DNA of 54,321 bases, taken from the NCBI RefSeq assembly GCF_023806625.1, contig NZ_JAMTDX010000113.1, positions 1 through 54,321 of the forward strand, written 5' to 3'. Positions within the stretch are counted from its first letter, which is position 1; every line of letters begins with the position of its first letter. The notes below the pieces were generated by a model. It saw only the letters and a list, made by a program, of their open reading frames with translations, was not told where the DNA came from and searched no databases. Shown here one piece after another: positions 45,643 to 54,321 of this stretch. Source of the DNA: Accumulibacter sp. Lineage in GTDB: Bacteria; Pseudomonadota; Gammaproteobacteria; Burkholderiales; Rhodocyclaceae. The translations under genes and the position numbers were made by a program.

Positions 45643-47787
45643 TCAGCGCCGCCGCCAGGAGTGAAAGCGCTCGACCCAAGCGAGCACTCTCTGCGGCGCG
45701 TGCGCCCTCTTCCAGTTGCCGGCGACGTAGCGGCTCGCTTCGGCGAAGGTCGGATAGACGTGGATCGTCCCGAGGATCCGGTTCAGCCCGAGGCCGTGGC
45801 GCATGGCCAGGACGAACTCGGCGATCAGCTCGCCGGCGTGCTCGCCGACGATCGTCGCTCCGAGGATCCGGTCCTTTCCGGGAACGGTGAGCACCCTGAC
45901 GAAGCCGTGCGCTTCGCCGTCGGCGATCGCCCGGTCGAGGTCGTCGAGGCGGTAGGTGGTCTGCTCGTAGGCGATTCCGCGCTCGCGTGCTTCCCTCTCG
46001 TTGATGCCGACCCGGGCGACCTCGGGGTCGACGAAAGTCGCCCAGGGAATCACCGAATAATCCACGCGGAAGCGCCGGAACGGGCTGAACAGCGCATTGA
46101 CCGCCGCGGTCCACGCCTGATGCGCGGCGACGTGTGTAAACTGGTAGGGGCCGACGACGTCGCCGGCGGCGTAGATGTTCGGATGTCGCGTCTGCAGGAA
46201 CTCGTTGGTCTCGATCCGGCGGTCACCGCCGATGCCCAACTCCTCGAGTCCGTAACCGGCCAGATTGGCGACCCGGCCGACGGCGACGAGCAGCGCGTCG
46301 AAACGGATGCGCTGCTCGCTGCCGTGATGCTCGGCGAGCAGCAGTTTCTCGCCGTTCTCGACGACGAACGCGCTCGCCCGATGCTCGAGCAGGACCGTGA
46401 TTCCCTCGCTGCGGAAACGCCCGACGACCAGATCGGACACCTCGGGGTCTTCGCGCGGCAGCAGTTGCGCGGCGCTTTCGACCTGGGTGACGGTGGCGCC
46501 GAGGCGAGCGAAGGTTTGGGCAAGTTCGCAGCCGATCGGGCCACCGCCGAGCACGAGCAGGCGAGCCGGCAGCTCGCGCAGATCCCAGACGCTCTCGGAG
46601 GTCAGGTAGCCGACTTCGTCGATGCCGGGAATCGCCGGAACGTGCGGGCGCGCGCCGGCGGCGATGACCACGCTGCGCGCGCTGAGCCTGTGCCGGGCGC
46701 CGTCGCGGCCGGTGACCTCGACGACCCACGGCGAAACCACCCTCGCCGTTCCCTCGACGACTTCGACCCCGAGCGACGTGTAACGCTCGACCGAGTCGTG
46801 CGGTTCGATCGCCGCGATCACCCCGCGTACGCGCTCCATGACTTCGCCGAAACTGAATTCTGCTTGCGCCGAGCGGATCCCGAAGTCGCGCGCGCGGCGG
46901 ATCTGGGAGAGCAGGCGGGCCGAACGGATCAGCGCCTTCGAAGGCACGCAGCCGGTGTTCAGGCAGTCGCCGCCGAGCCGGTGCGCTTCGATCAGCGTCA
47001 CGCGCGCCCGGACTGCGGCGGCGATGTAGGCGGCGACGAGACCGGCCGAGCCGCCGCCGATGACGATCAGGTTACGGTCGAAGCGCACCGGCTTCGGCCA
47101 GCCCGCCTGGATCCGTCGCGCGGAAAGCAGGTCGACGGCCTGGCGCGCGAGCCACGGAAAGACGCCGAGCAGCGCGAACGAAGCGAGCAGCGCCGGCGAG
47201 AGAATCCCCGCTGGCGTGTCGATCGTTGCGAGCTGTGTCCCGGCATTCACATAGACCAGCGTGCCGGCGACCATGCCGAGCTGGCTGACCCAGTAGAAGG
47301 TCCACGTGCGGATCGGTGTCAGACCCATCAGCAGATTGATCACGAAGAAAGGGAACACCGGCACCAGACGCAGCGTGAACAGGTACAGGCCACCGTCCCT
47401 CTCGATCCCCGCGTCGAGCGCGCGCAGGCGATCGCCGAAGCGCGCCTGCACCCAGTCGCGGAGTACGAAACGCGCGGACAGGAAGGCGAGCGTCGCGCCG
47501 AGCGTCGAGGCGAAGGAAACCAGCACGAAACCCCACGCGAGACCGAAGACCGCGCCACCGAGCAAGGTCATCACGCCCGCTCCGGGCAGCGACAGCCCGG
47601 TGATCGCCACGTAGGCGACGAAGTAAGCGAGCGCCGCGGTCAGCGGCTGCGCGCGGACCCAGGAATCGATCGGCGCCCAGTGGCTCTTCAGATAGTCGAG
47701 GTTCAGGAAGCGTCCCGGATCGAGCGCCAGGTAGGCGCCGGCCGCGGCGAGCAGCAGGCCGACGACGACGAGCCGTCGCCTGGTCAC
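45643..47787 (-). CDS. VTT-domain / FAD pyridine-nucleotide-disulfide oxidoreductase fusion
   Basis: Two domains. The first ~220 residues form a VTT (DedA/TVP38-like) membrane domain (SLPGAGVMTLLGGAVFGLAWG, FFVINLLMGLTPIRTW). Then comes a complete dihydrolipoamide dehydrogenase/mercuric reductase-like enzyme: FAD loop IGGGSAGLVAAYIAA, redox pair GGDCLNTGCVPSK, the NAD loop VLGGGPIGCELAQTFARLG, and AAGDVVGPYQFTHVA. The start is uncertain: GTG 47787 begins the membrane domain; the frame is open to GTG 47850 with no ribosome site. It lies 9 bp (from 47850) to 72 bp after the dehalogenase gene. Confidence 0.8.
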   Translation of the reverse strand: MTRRRLVVVGLLLAAAGAYLALDPGRFLNLDYLKSHWAPIDSWVRAQPLTAALAYFVAYVAITGLSLPGAGVMTLLGGAVFGLAWGFVLVSFASTLGATLAFLSARFVLRDWVQARFGDRLRALDAGIERDGGLYLFTLRLVPVFPFFVINLLMGLTPIRTWTFYWVSQLGMVAGTLVYVNAGTQLATIDTPAGILSPALLASFALLGVFPWLARQAVDLLSARRIQAGWPKPVRFDRNLIVIGGGSAGLVAAYIAAAVRARVTLIEAHRLGGDCLNTGCVPSKALIRSARLLSQIRRARDFGIRSAQAEFSFGEVMERVRGVIAAIEPHDSVERYTSLGVEVVEGTARVVSPWVVEVTGRDGARHRLSARSVVIAAGARPHVPAIPGIDEVGYLTSESVWDLRELPARLLVLGGGPIGCELAQTFARLGATVTQVESAAQLLPREDPEVSDLVVGRFRSEGITVLLEHRASAFVVENGEKLLLAEHHGSEQRIRFDALLVAVGRVANLAGYGLEELGIGGDRRIETNEFLQTRHPNIYAAGDVVGPYQFTHVAAHQAWTAAVNALFSPFRRFRVDYSVIPWATFVDPEVARVGINEREARERGIAYEQTTYRLDDLDRAIADGEAHGFVRVLTVPGKDRILGATIVGEHAGELIAEFVLAMRHGLGLNRILGTIHVYPTFAEASRYVAGNWKRAHAPQRVLAWVERFHSWRRR

Positions 47788-47859
47788 CGCCGCCACGGCG
47801 CTGCCGATGCCAGCGCGACGGGCACCGCACTGCCGGCGGCCGCGGCACACCGGCGCCGG

Positions 47860-48576
47860 CTAGCGCGCGGCGACACCGAGCAGCGCCGGCAAGCAACGGA
47901 GATCGGCGATCTCCGCGTCGGGTGTCTCGGGAAGCCGTTCAGGCGCCTGCCCGAGACGGTTGCACCACAGGACGCGAAAGCCGAAAGCCTTGGCCGAATA
48001 GGCGTCCCAGGCGTTCGAGGACAGGAAGCAGATCGCTGCCGGAGCGATCGCCAGGCGATCGGCAGCCAGTTGGTACACCGACGGGTGCGGCTTGAAGACC
48101 CCGACTTCCTCGACCGAGAGCAGCGCGTCGAACAGGCCGTCGAGCCCGCTATTGTGCACCGCCGCGGCGAGCATCTCGGGCGTTCCGTTGGAGAGGATCG
48201 CCCGCCTGACGCCGGCGTAGCGCAGCTCGCGGAGGACTCCGGGCACCTCCGGATAGCAGTGCAGGCGGAGGTACAGACCCATCAGCCGCTCGCGCAGCCC
48301 TCCCCGTTCGATGCGCAGCGCGTCGAGAGCGAAGTCGAGCGCATCGCCGGTCACCTGCCAGAAGTCCGCGTGGCGGCCAGCCAGGCCGCGCAGCCAGGTG
48401 TACTGCAGCTGCTTCTGCCGCCACAGTTCGGAGAGGCGCAACCAGTCGTCGCCGAGTTCGTCGGCCGCCTCACGTGCCGCACTGTTGACGTCGAACAGGG
48501 TGCCGTAGGCGTCGAAGACGCAGGCCCTGACCCCGGAGAGCCCGGCAACGGCCGGGCAATCGTCGGTGATGCTCAT
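47860..48576 (-). CDS. haloacid dehalogenase, type II-like
   Basis: 238 residues from ATG 48576 (GGAGG 8 bp upstream). HAD motif 1 is VFDAYGTLFDVNSA, motif 2 is ILSNGTPEML, motif 3 Lys lies in GVFKPHPSVYQL and motif 4 is FLSSNAWDAYSAKAFGF, close to L-2-haloacid dehalogenases. It may hydrolyse a haloacid or another small organic phosphate; natural substrate unknown. In the same minus-strand run as the ArsS-like and VTT-fusion genes. Confidence 0.85.
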   Translation of the reverse strand: MSITDDCPAVAGLSGVRACVFDAYGTLFDVNSAAREAADELGDDWLRLSELWRQKQLQYTWLRGLAGRHADFWQVTGDALDFALDALRIERGGLRERLMGLYLRLHCYPEVPGVLRELRYAGVRRAILSNGTPEMLAAAVHNSGLDGLFDALLSVEEVGVFKPHPSVYQLAADRLAIAPAAICFLSSNAWDAYSAKAFGFRVLWCNRLGQAPERLPETPDAEIADLRCLPALLGVAAR

Positions 48577-48709
48577 CTCGCGTTCCTCCAGGTCGATGGA
48601 GCCGAAAGGACGGCTGACACAGACTGGCCGATCGGCAGGTTGGTCTGTCGAGCGACCATTCCGTACTTCGCGATCGGCGCTCGACAGAGGGGCATGGCGC
48701 GCAGGCGCT

Positions 48710-49723
48710 TCAGCCGGCGACGAGGTCGACCACCGGATGCGCCGAAGCGACCGTGCTGTCGGTACCGAGAGCCCCACCGCAGCTCGACCCCTGCCCCGCG
48801 GTACAGCCAAAGCAGTGGCCGGCGACGACGATCGGCCTGCCGGCGAGCAGCGCAGCGCTCGCCTCGCTGATGTGCAGCCGACGCCCAGCGCGTCGAGTCA
48901 TCGGCAGCCCGAGCTGTTGATTGAAGTCGCAGTCGTAGAGGAAGCCCTGCCAGTCGACCGACAGCAGATCCCGGCACATGACGCGGTCGACGTTCTCGTC
49001 GCGATGCGCCAGCCTCAGGAGTTGCAGGTAGGCGTCGAACTCCCCCCTGGAGACGAGCAGCGATCCGAAACGCTGGATCGGCATGTTCGCCAGCGTGAAC
49101 AACTCGTTGAAGACGATGCCCAGGCTGCCGAGATGGCTGCGGTAGGCCGCGGCGAGCGGGCCCTGCGGCGGCGGCAGGACCGGCCCCTGCGGGTTGTAGA
49201 CGAGGTTCAGGACCAGACCGCTTTCGGGGGCGCCATAGCCGAGCGCATTCAGCCGTCGCAGGCCGCGCAGACTGGCGGCAAAGGTGCCCCGACCGCGCTG
49301 CCGGTCGACGTTCTCCTCGAGATAGCAGGGAAGCGACCCGACGACTTCGACCCGCTGTGCCGCCAGAAAATCGGCCAGGTCGTCGTGCCCCGCTTCTTCG
49401 AGAATCGTCAGGTTACAGCGGTCGATCACCCGCAAGCCCCGCTGCCTGCCGGCGACGACGAGCTCGCGGAAGTGCGGGTTCAGCTCGGGTGCGCCACCGG
49501 TGACGTCGAGAACCTTCACTTCCGGGCTGCATTCGACGAAAGCGAGAATCGCGTCGATCGTCTCGCGCGTCATTTCTTCGCTGCGCTGCGGCCCCGCGTT
49601 GACGTGGCAATGCACGCAGCTCTGATTGCAGCGGTAGCCGAGATTGACCTGCAGCGTTTCGACCGAACGCCGCTGGAGAGCCGGAAAGCTGGTCCTTTCG
49701 AGGAGAGGCAGGGTCGGATGCAT
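48710..49723 (-). CDS. ArsS-like radical SAM protein (arsenosugar biosynthesis type)
   Basis: 337 residues. The cluster motif C-x3-C-x2-C is in GYRCNQSCVHCHVNAGP, and the C-terminal DUF3641-type region has CRDLLSVDWQGFLYDCDFNQ and a Cys-rich end (GHCFGCTAGQGSSCGG). ArsS attaches the 5-deoxyadenosyl group to dimethylarsinous acid. No arsenic genes are in the window, so another small-molecule role is possible. An inverted repeat TTGAC-TG-GTCAA lies at 49746-49757 just upstream. Confidence 0.85.
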   Translation of the reverse strand: MHPTLPLLERTSFPALQRRSVETLQVNLGYRCNQSCVHCHVNAGPQRSEEMTRETIDAILAFVECSPEVKVLDVTGGAPELNPHFRELVVAGRQRGLRVIDRCNLTILEEAGHDDLADFLAAQRVEVVGSLPCYLEENVDRQRGRGTFAASLRGLRRLNALGYGAPESGLVLNLVYNPQGPVLPPPQGPLAAAYRSHLGSLGIVFNELFTLANMPIQRFGSLLVSRGEFDAYLQLLRLAHRDENVDRVMCRDLLSVDWQGFLYDCDFNQQLGLPMTRRAGRRLHISEASAALLAGRPIVVAGHCFGCTAGQGSSCGGALGTDSTVASAHPVVDLVAG

Positions 49724-50229
49724 GGCGAATTCCTTCAGCGAACGATTGACTGGTCAACCTTTCCGTCGCGACTCGCCGGGCGTTCCTTACGCCAGGCTGC
49801 GACCCGGCACACGGCACACGCCTTGCCCGTCTCGCGACGCGTGCCTACGATACGGCATTTCGCGGGCGGGCAGGAGTCCCTTGGAGGGCGTCTCAGCGCC
49901 GGCCGCGCCGCCGGCCGTCGACCCGGTCGACCGAGTATTGCTGTAAAATCGCGTCCTTTTCGTACGCGGAGAAGCGGTATAGTCGTGTCCGCCCGGCGGC
50001 GGGATCGGAGGAGCAAGGTCGCGAAGAGATCGTCCCTGACCGCGATCCCGCCAGGCGAGGGCCTCCCCGCCGCGCGGCTGCGCAAGGCTCCGGCTGCCGT
50101 TCGCCGCCCGGGCACGGGAAAGGCCGTCAGACCGGCGATCGAGCGGGTATCCCGGCCCTCGCGGGAGCGCCGCCCTGTCCGGACACCCGCATTGCGGTCA
50201 ACGTTCAGCCCGTATCACAAGGATTGTCA
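49724..50229. other. divergent intergenic region, ArsS-like gene to trigger factor
   Basis: About 500 bp. It contains the TTGAC-TG-GTCAA palindrome (49746-49757), TAAAAT (49944-49949) and TATAGT (49978-49983) toward tig, the latter without a good -35, and no gene that I can support. Confidence 0.5.
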
Positions 50230-51537
50230 ATGGAAACCAACACCGACGCACCCGTCGCCAACGCCCTCGAACGCCGCCTCGACCTGTCCGTGCCCATCGC
50301 CGAACTCGATCATCTGGTCGACCAGCGACTGCGCCAGATCGGCCGCAACATGAAGATGCCGGGCTTTCGTCCCGGCAAGGTGCCGCCACAGATCATCCGG
50401 CAGCAATACGGTCAGCAGGCGCATCGGGATGCGCTCGGCGAAACCCTCGGACGGCTGTTCAACGAAGCGGTCGTCGCGCATCAGTTGCGGGTCGCGGGTA
50501 CGCCGAGGATCGAGCCCAAGGCGTCGGACGCGACGCACATGGAGTTCTCGGCGATCTTCGAGGTTTATCCGGAGATCGCCCTGAGCGACCTCGGAGAGGT
50601 CGAAATCGAACGCCCGGTGCTCGAAGTCGGCCCGGCCCAAATCGACGAGACGATCGAGATCCTGCGCAAGCAACGAGTCCGTTATCAGCCGGTCGAGCGC
50701 CCGGCGGCGAGTGCGGATCGCGTGAGCATCGATTTCGCGGGCACGAAGGACGGCCAGCCGTTCTCCGGCGGCCAGGGCAAGGACTACCGTTTCGTGCTCG
50801 GTGAAGGCAAGATGCTCTCGGACTTCGAGAACGCGGTGATCGGTACGCGCGCGGGCGAATCGAAGAGCTTCGAGATGACCTTTCCGCCGGAGTACTTCGC
50901 GAAGGAACTCGCCGGACAGTCGGTGAGCTTCGAAATCTCGGTCAATGAGGTTGGCGAACCGGTCCTGCCCGAGCTCGATGCCGATTTCGCGCGGAGTCTC
51001 GGAGTCGCCGACGGCGACCTCGACCAGATGCGCTCCGAGATCGAGGACAATCTTCGCCGGGAGGTCCGGAAACGCCTCCAGGCGAGGATCACCGGACAGG
51101 TCATGGACGCACTGCTGCAGGCGAACAGCTTCGACGTGCCCGCAGCGCTCGTCGAGAAGGAGATCGAGCGGTTGATGGAACTGGCCCGGGCCGACATGGA
51201 GCAGCGCGGAATGAAGGTCAAGGACCTGCCGATGCAACCGGAGTGGTTTTCCGACCAGGCGAAGCGACGGGTGAGTCTCGGGCTGATTCTCGCCGAGATC
51301 GTCAGGCTGAACGAGCTGGCGGCGAAGCCTGCCCAGGTCCGCGCGCTGGTCGATGAGGCCGCGAAGAGCTATGAGCATCCCGAGGAGGTCGTCCGCTGGT
51401 ACTACGCCGACCCGCAGCGCCTCAGCGACATCGAGGGCGCGGCGATCGAGTCGAACGTCGTCGACTGGGTGCTTGGGCGCGTCAAGGTCGTCGACCGGCC
51501 GATCGCCTTTGCCGAACTGATGGGCCACCAGTCGTGA
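50230..51537 (+). CDS. tig: trigger factor
   Basis: 435 residues from ATG 50230. The ribosome-binding signature is [19 protein letters not shown], the PPIase core contains [20 protein letters not shown] and the long helical C-terminal chaperone arms follow. It is the first chaperone to meet nascent chains at the ribosome exit. AAGGA precedes the start. The following clpP frame overlaps its stop. Confidence 0.97.
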   Translation: METNTDAPVANALERRLDLSVPIAELDHLVDQRLRQIGRNMKMPGFRPGKVPPQIIRQQYGQQAHRDALGETLGRLFNEAVVAHQLRVAGTPRIEPKASDATHMEFSAIFEVYPEIALSDLGEVEIERPVLEVGPAQIDETIEILRKQRVRYQPVERPAASADRVSIDFAGTKDGQPFSGGQGKDYRFVLGEGKMLSDFENAVIGTRAGESKSFEMTFPPEYFAKELAGQSVSFEISVNEVGEPVLPELDADFARSLGVADGDLDQMRSEIEDNLRREVRKRLQARITGQVMDALLQANSFDVPAALVEKEIERLMELARADMEQRGMKVKDLPMQPEWFSDQAKRRVSLGLILAEIVRLNELAAKPAQVRALVDEAAKSYEHPEEVVRWYYADPQRLSDIEGAAIESNVVDWVLGRVKVVDRPIAFAELMGHQS

Positions 51538-51575
51538 GCCGGGGCCAGTCTCATTTTCGATCCGGAGGCGGAAAC

Positions 51576-52205
51576 ATGGGCAGCGACCCTTTCGGCGGAT
51601 GGGATCCGCAGGCACTCGGCCTGGTGCCGATGGTCATCGAACAGAGCGGCCGTGGTGAGCGGGCCTACGACATCTACTCGCGTCTGCTCAAGGAACGGGT
51701 GGTCTTCCTGGTCGGGCCGGTCAACGATGCGACGGCGAATCTGGTCGTCGCGCAACTGCTTTTTCTCGAAGCCGAGAACCCCGACAAGGACATCCATTTC
51801 TACATCAACTCGCCCGGCGGTTCGGTCTCCGCGGGACTGTCGATCTACGACACGATGCAGTTCGTCAAGCCCGACGTGTCCACGCTTTGCATGGGACAGG
51901 CGTGTTCGATGGGCGCTTTCCTGCTCGCCGCGGGCGCTCACGGCAAGCGTTTTGCGCTGCCCAATTCGCGGGTGATGATCCACCAGCCGATGGGCGGCTT
52001 TCAGGGTCAGGCATCGGACATCGCGATCCACGCCAAGGAGATCCTCTCGCTGCGCGCCAGACTCAACGAACTGATGGCTCGCCACACCGGCCAGGCGATC
52101 GAGCGCATCGAGCGCGACACCGATCGCGACAATTTCCTTTCCGCTCAGGAAGCGGCAGAATACGGCCTGATCGACAGGGTGCTCGCCAACCGGGAGGCGC
52201 TTTGA
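51576..52205 (+). CDS. clpP: ATP-dependent Clp protease proteolytic subunit
   Basis: 209 residues from ATG 51576, chosen for GGAGG 7 bp upstream and the family length; GTG 51534 overlaps the tig stop (GTGA) and would add 14 residues. Catalytic Ser is in [14 protein letters not shown], His in RVMIHQP and Asp in ERDTDRDNF. It forms the 14-subunit peptidase barrel that works with ClpX, encoded next. Confidence 0.95.
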   Translation: MGSDPFGGWDPQALGLVPMVIEQSGRGERAYDIYSRLLKERVVFLVGPVNDATANLVVAQLLFLEAENPDKDIHFYINSPGGSVSAGLSIYDTMQFVKPDVSTLCMGQACSMGAFLLAAGAHGKRFALPNSRVMIHQPMGGFQGQASDIAIHAKEILSLRARLNELMARHTGQAIERIERDTDRDNFLSAQEAAEYGLIDRVLANREAL

Positions 52206-52256
52206 CCGGCAGCCCGGGCCGGTACGCCCTGAGCTTGAGAAAGAGGTAGGTCATCT

Positions 52257-53528
<1,272 letters not shown>

Positions 53529-53609
53529 TGTGCTGGCCGCCTGCGCGGCTTGAATTGCGGGTTCGTGCCACCATCTGCGGCTAGAACTTCCACGTGAAAG
53601 GCACCATCG

Positions 53610-54321
53610 ATGTCTGCATCCCTCAAGCTTTCTGCCGAGCCGGTCGAACTGCCGCTGCTGCCGCTGCGCGACGTGGTCGTCTTCCCGCACATGGTCATCC
53701 CGCTGTTCGTCGGTCGGCCGAAGTCGATCAAGGCCCTGGAAGCCGCGATGGAAGCCGGCAAGAGCATTCTGCTGGTGGCCCAGAAATCGGCTGGCAAGGA
53801 CGAGCCCGAAGCCGACGATCTCTACTCGGTCGGTTGCGTGGCGAACATCCTGCAAATGCTCAAGCTGCCCGACGGAACCGTCAAGGTACTCGTCGAAGGC
53901 TCACAGCGTGCGCGTCTCGAGAGGATCGACGCGCGCCAGGAGATGTTCGTCGCGCTGGCTCGTCCGCTGGTCGCCGAGGAAAGTGCGAATCACGAACTCG
54001 AAGCGCTGCGTCGTGCGGTGATCGCCCAGTTCGACCAGTACGTCAAGCTGAACAAGAAGATCCCGCCTGAAATCCTCACTTCGATTGCCGGAATCGAGGA
54101 AGCCGGGCGGCTCGCCGACACGATCGCCGCGCACCTGCCGCTGAAGCTCGAGCAGAAGCAGGAGATTCTCGAGATGTTCGACATGCGCGGACGAATCGAG
54201 AAGCTGCTCGCCCAGCTCGAGGCCGAGATCGACATCCTCCAGGTCGAGAAGCGAATCCGCGGCCGGGTCAAGCGCCAGATGGAGAAGAGCCAGCGCGAGT
54301 ACTACCTGAACGAGCAGGTCA
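53610..54321 (+). CDS. lon: Lon protease, N-terminal part (cut by the window end)
   Basis: The gene starts at ATG 53610 with GAAAGG upstream and runs off the window after 237 codons. The visible part is the Lon substrate-binding domain: LPLLPLRDVVVFPHMVIPLF at the N terminus, VKVLVEGSQRARLER, then a long helix ending KRQMEKSQREYYLNEQ. The ATPase and protease parts lie outside. Gene order tig-clpP-clpX-lon is standard for betaproteobacteria. Confidence 0.95.
   Translation, partial: MSASLKLSAEPVELPLLPLRDVVVFPHMVIPLFVGRPKSIKALEAAMEAGKSILLVAQKSAGKDEPEADDLYSVGCVANILQMLKLPDGTVKVLVEGSQRARLERIDARQEMFVALARPLVAEESANHELEALRRAVIAQFDQYVKLNKKIPPEILTSIAGIEEAGRLADTIAAHLPLKLEQKQEILEMFDMRGRIEKLLAQLEAEIDILQVEKRIRGRVKRQMEKSQREYYLNEQV

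Noticed and set aside
45661-48870. A 1069-codon plus-strand open frame
   Set aside because: It lies opposite the flavoprotein fusion and dehalogenase, has Arg/Asp/Gly-rich composition and no motif; it is an antisense shadow of GC-rich genes.

Overview
The window looks like chromosome of a GC-rich betaproteobacterium, most likely Candidatus Accumulibacter or a close Rhodocyclales relative. This is an inference from the tig-clpP-clpX-lon order, the high GC content, several polyhydroxyalkanoate (PHA) polymerase genes of different classes, acyl-CoA and acetoacetyl-CoA metabolism, and hairpin repeats built on GGGGTCTGTCCCC. No 16S gene or other taxonomic marker is present.

Layout. (1) 1-4.3 kb: cell-envelope genes (GT39-type glycosyltransferase, methyltransferase, small EamA/SMR-like membrane protein, polyprenyl-phosphate-type GT2). 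(2) 4.7-9.3 kb: a FixH-like membrane protein converging on a four-gene operon: a Tat-leader precursor with nine W-x-N motifs, a Cys-rich companion, a radical SAM/SPASM enzyme and a ferric-reductase-like flavocytochrome. This looks like an uncharacterised RiPP system of the three-residue-cyclophane (triceptide, Grr-like) kind and is the most interesting locus here. A TTGA-N6-TCAA (FNR/FixK-type) box lies at -41.5 from its inferred start. (3) 9.3-11.1 kb: two REP-like hairpins flank a bacteriohemerythrin and gene debris, followed by a GFA-family gene broken by an amber codon. (4) 11.2-19.7 kb, minus strand: acetoacetyl-CoA synthetase, thioesterase, acyl-CoA dehydrogenase, a FimV-like protein, a CbiM-like permease and EtfA/EtfB, divergent from a TetR regulator followed by glycerol kinase. 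(5) 22.5-25 kb: a decayed Hsp70 gene with a small zinc-ribbon gene, and a double-HD/HD-GYP protein.

(6) 25.1-37.5 kb: PHA/acyl-CoA island. The minus-strand run is SDR dehydrogenase, thiolase, two MaoC-type hydratases and class III PhaE-PhaC. Divergent from it is a class I-like PhaC whose upstream region again carries an FNR-like box exactly at -41.5. Then come an acyl-CoA ligase, a third atypical PHA-synthase-like hydrolase and an enoyl-CoA hydratase. (7) 38.0-38.4 kb: tRNA-Pro(TGG), tRNA-Arg(TCT) and tRNA-His(GTG) with a good sigma70 promoter. (8) 38.5-45.6 kb: a YpsA-like protein, a DUF2189 membrane protein, a periplasmic amino-acid binding protein and a complete PrtDEF-type type I secretion set with no visible substrate. 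(9) 45.6-49.7 kb: a VTT/FAD-oxidoreductase fusion, a haloacid dehalogenase and an ArsS-like radical SAM protein. (10) 50.2 kb to the end: trigger factor, ClpP, ClpX and the start of Lon.

How it fits together: ETF and acyl-CoA dehydrogenase, the CoA ligases, thiolase, hydratases, the SDR and three polymerase-type genes form a carbon-storage and fatty-acid module. The FNR-like boxes before phaC and the cyclophane operon suggest that both respond to anaerobiosis, which would suit an organism that makes PHA in anaerobic phases. All functional statements are read from sequence features; no database search was run.
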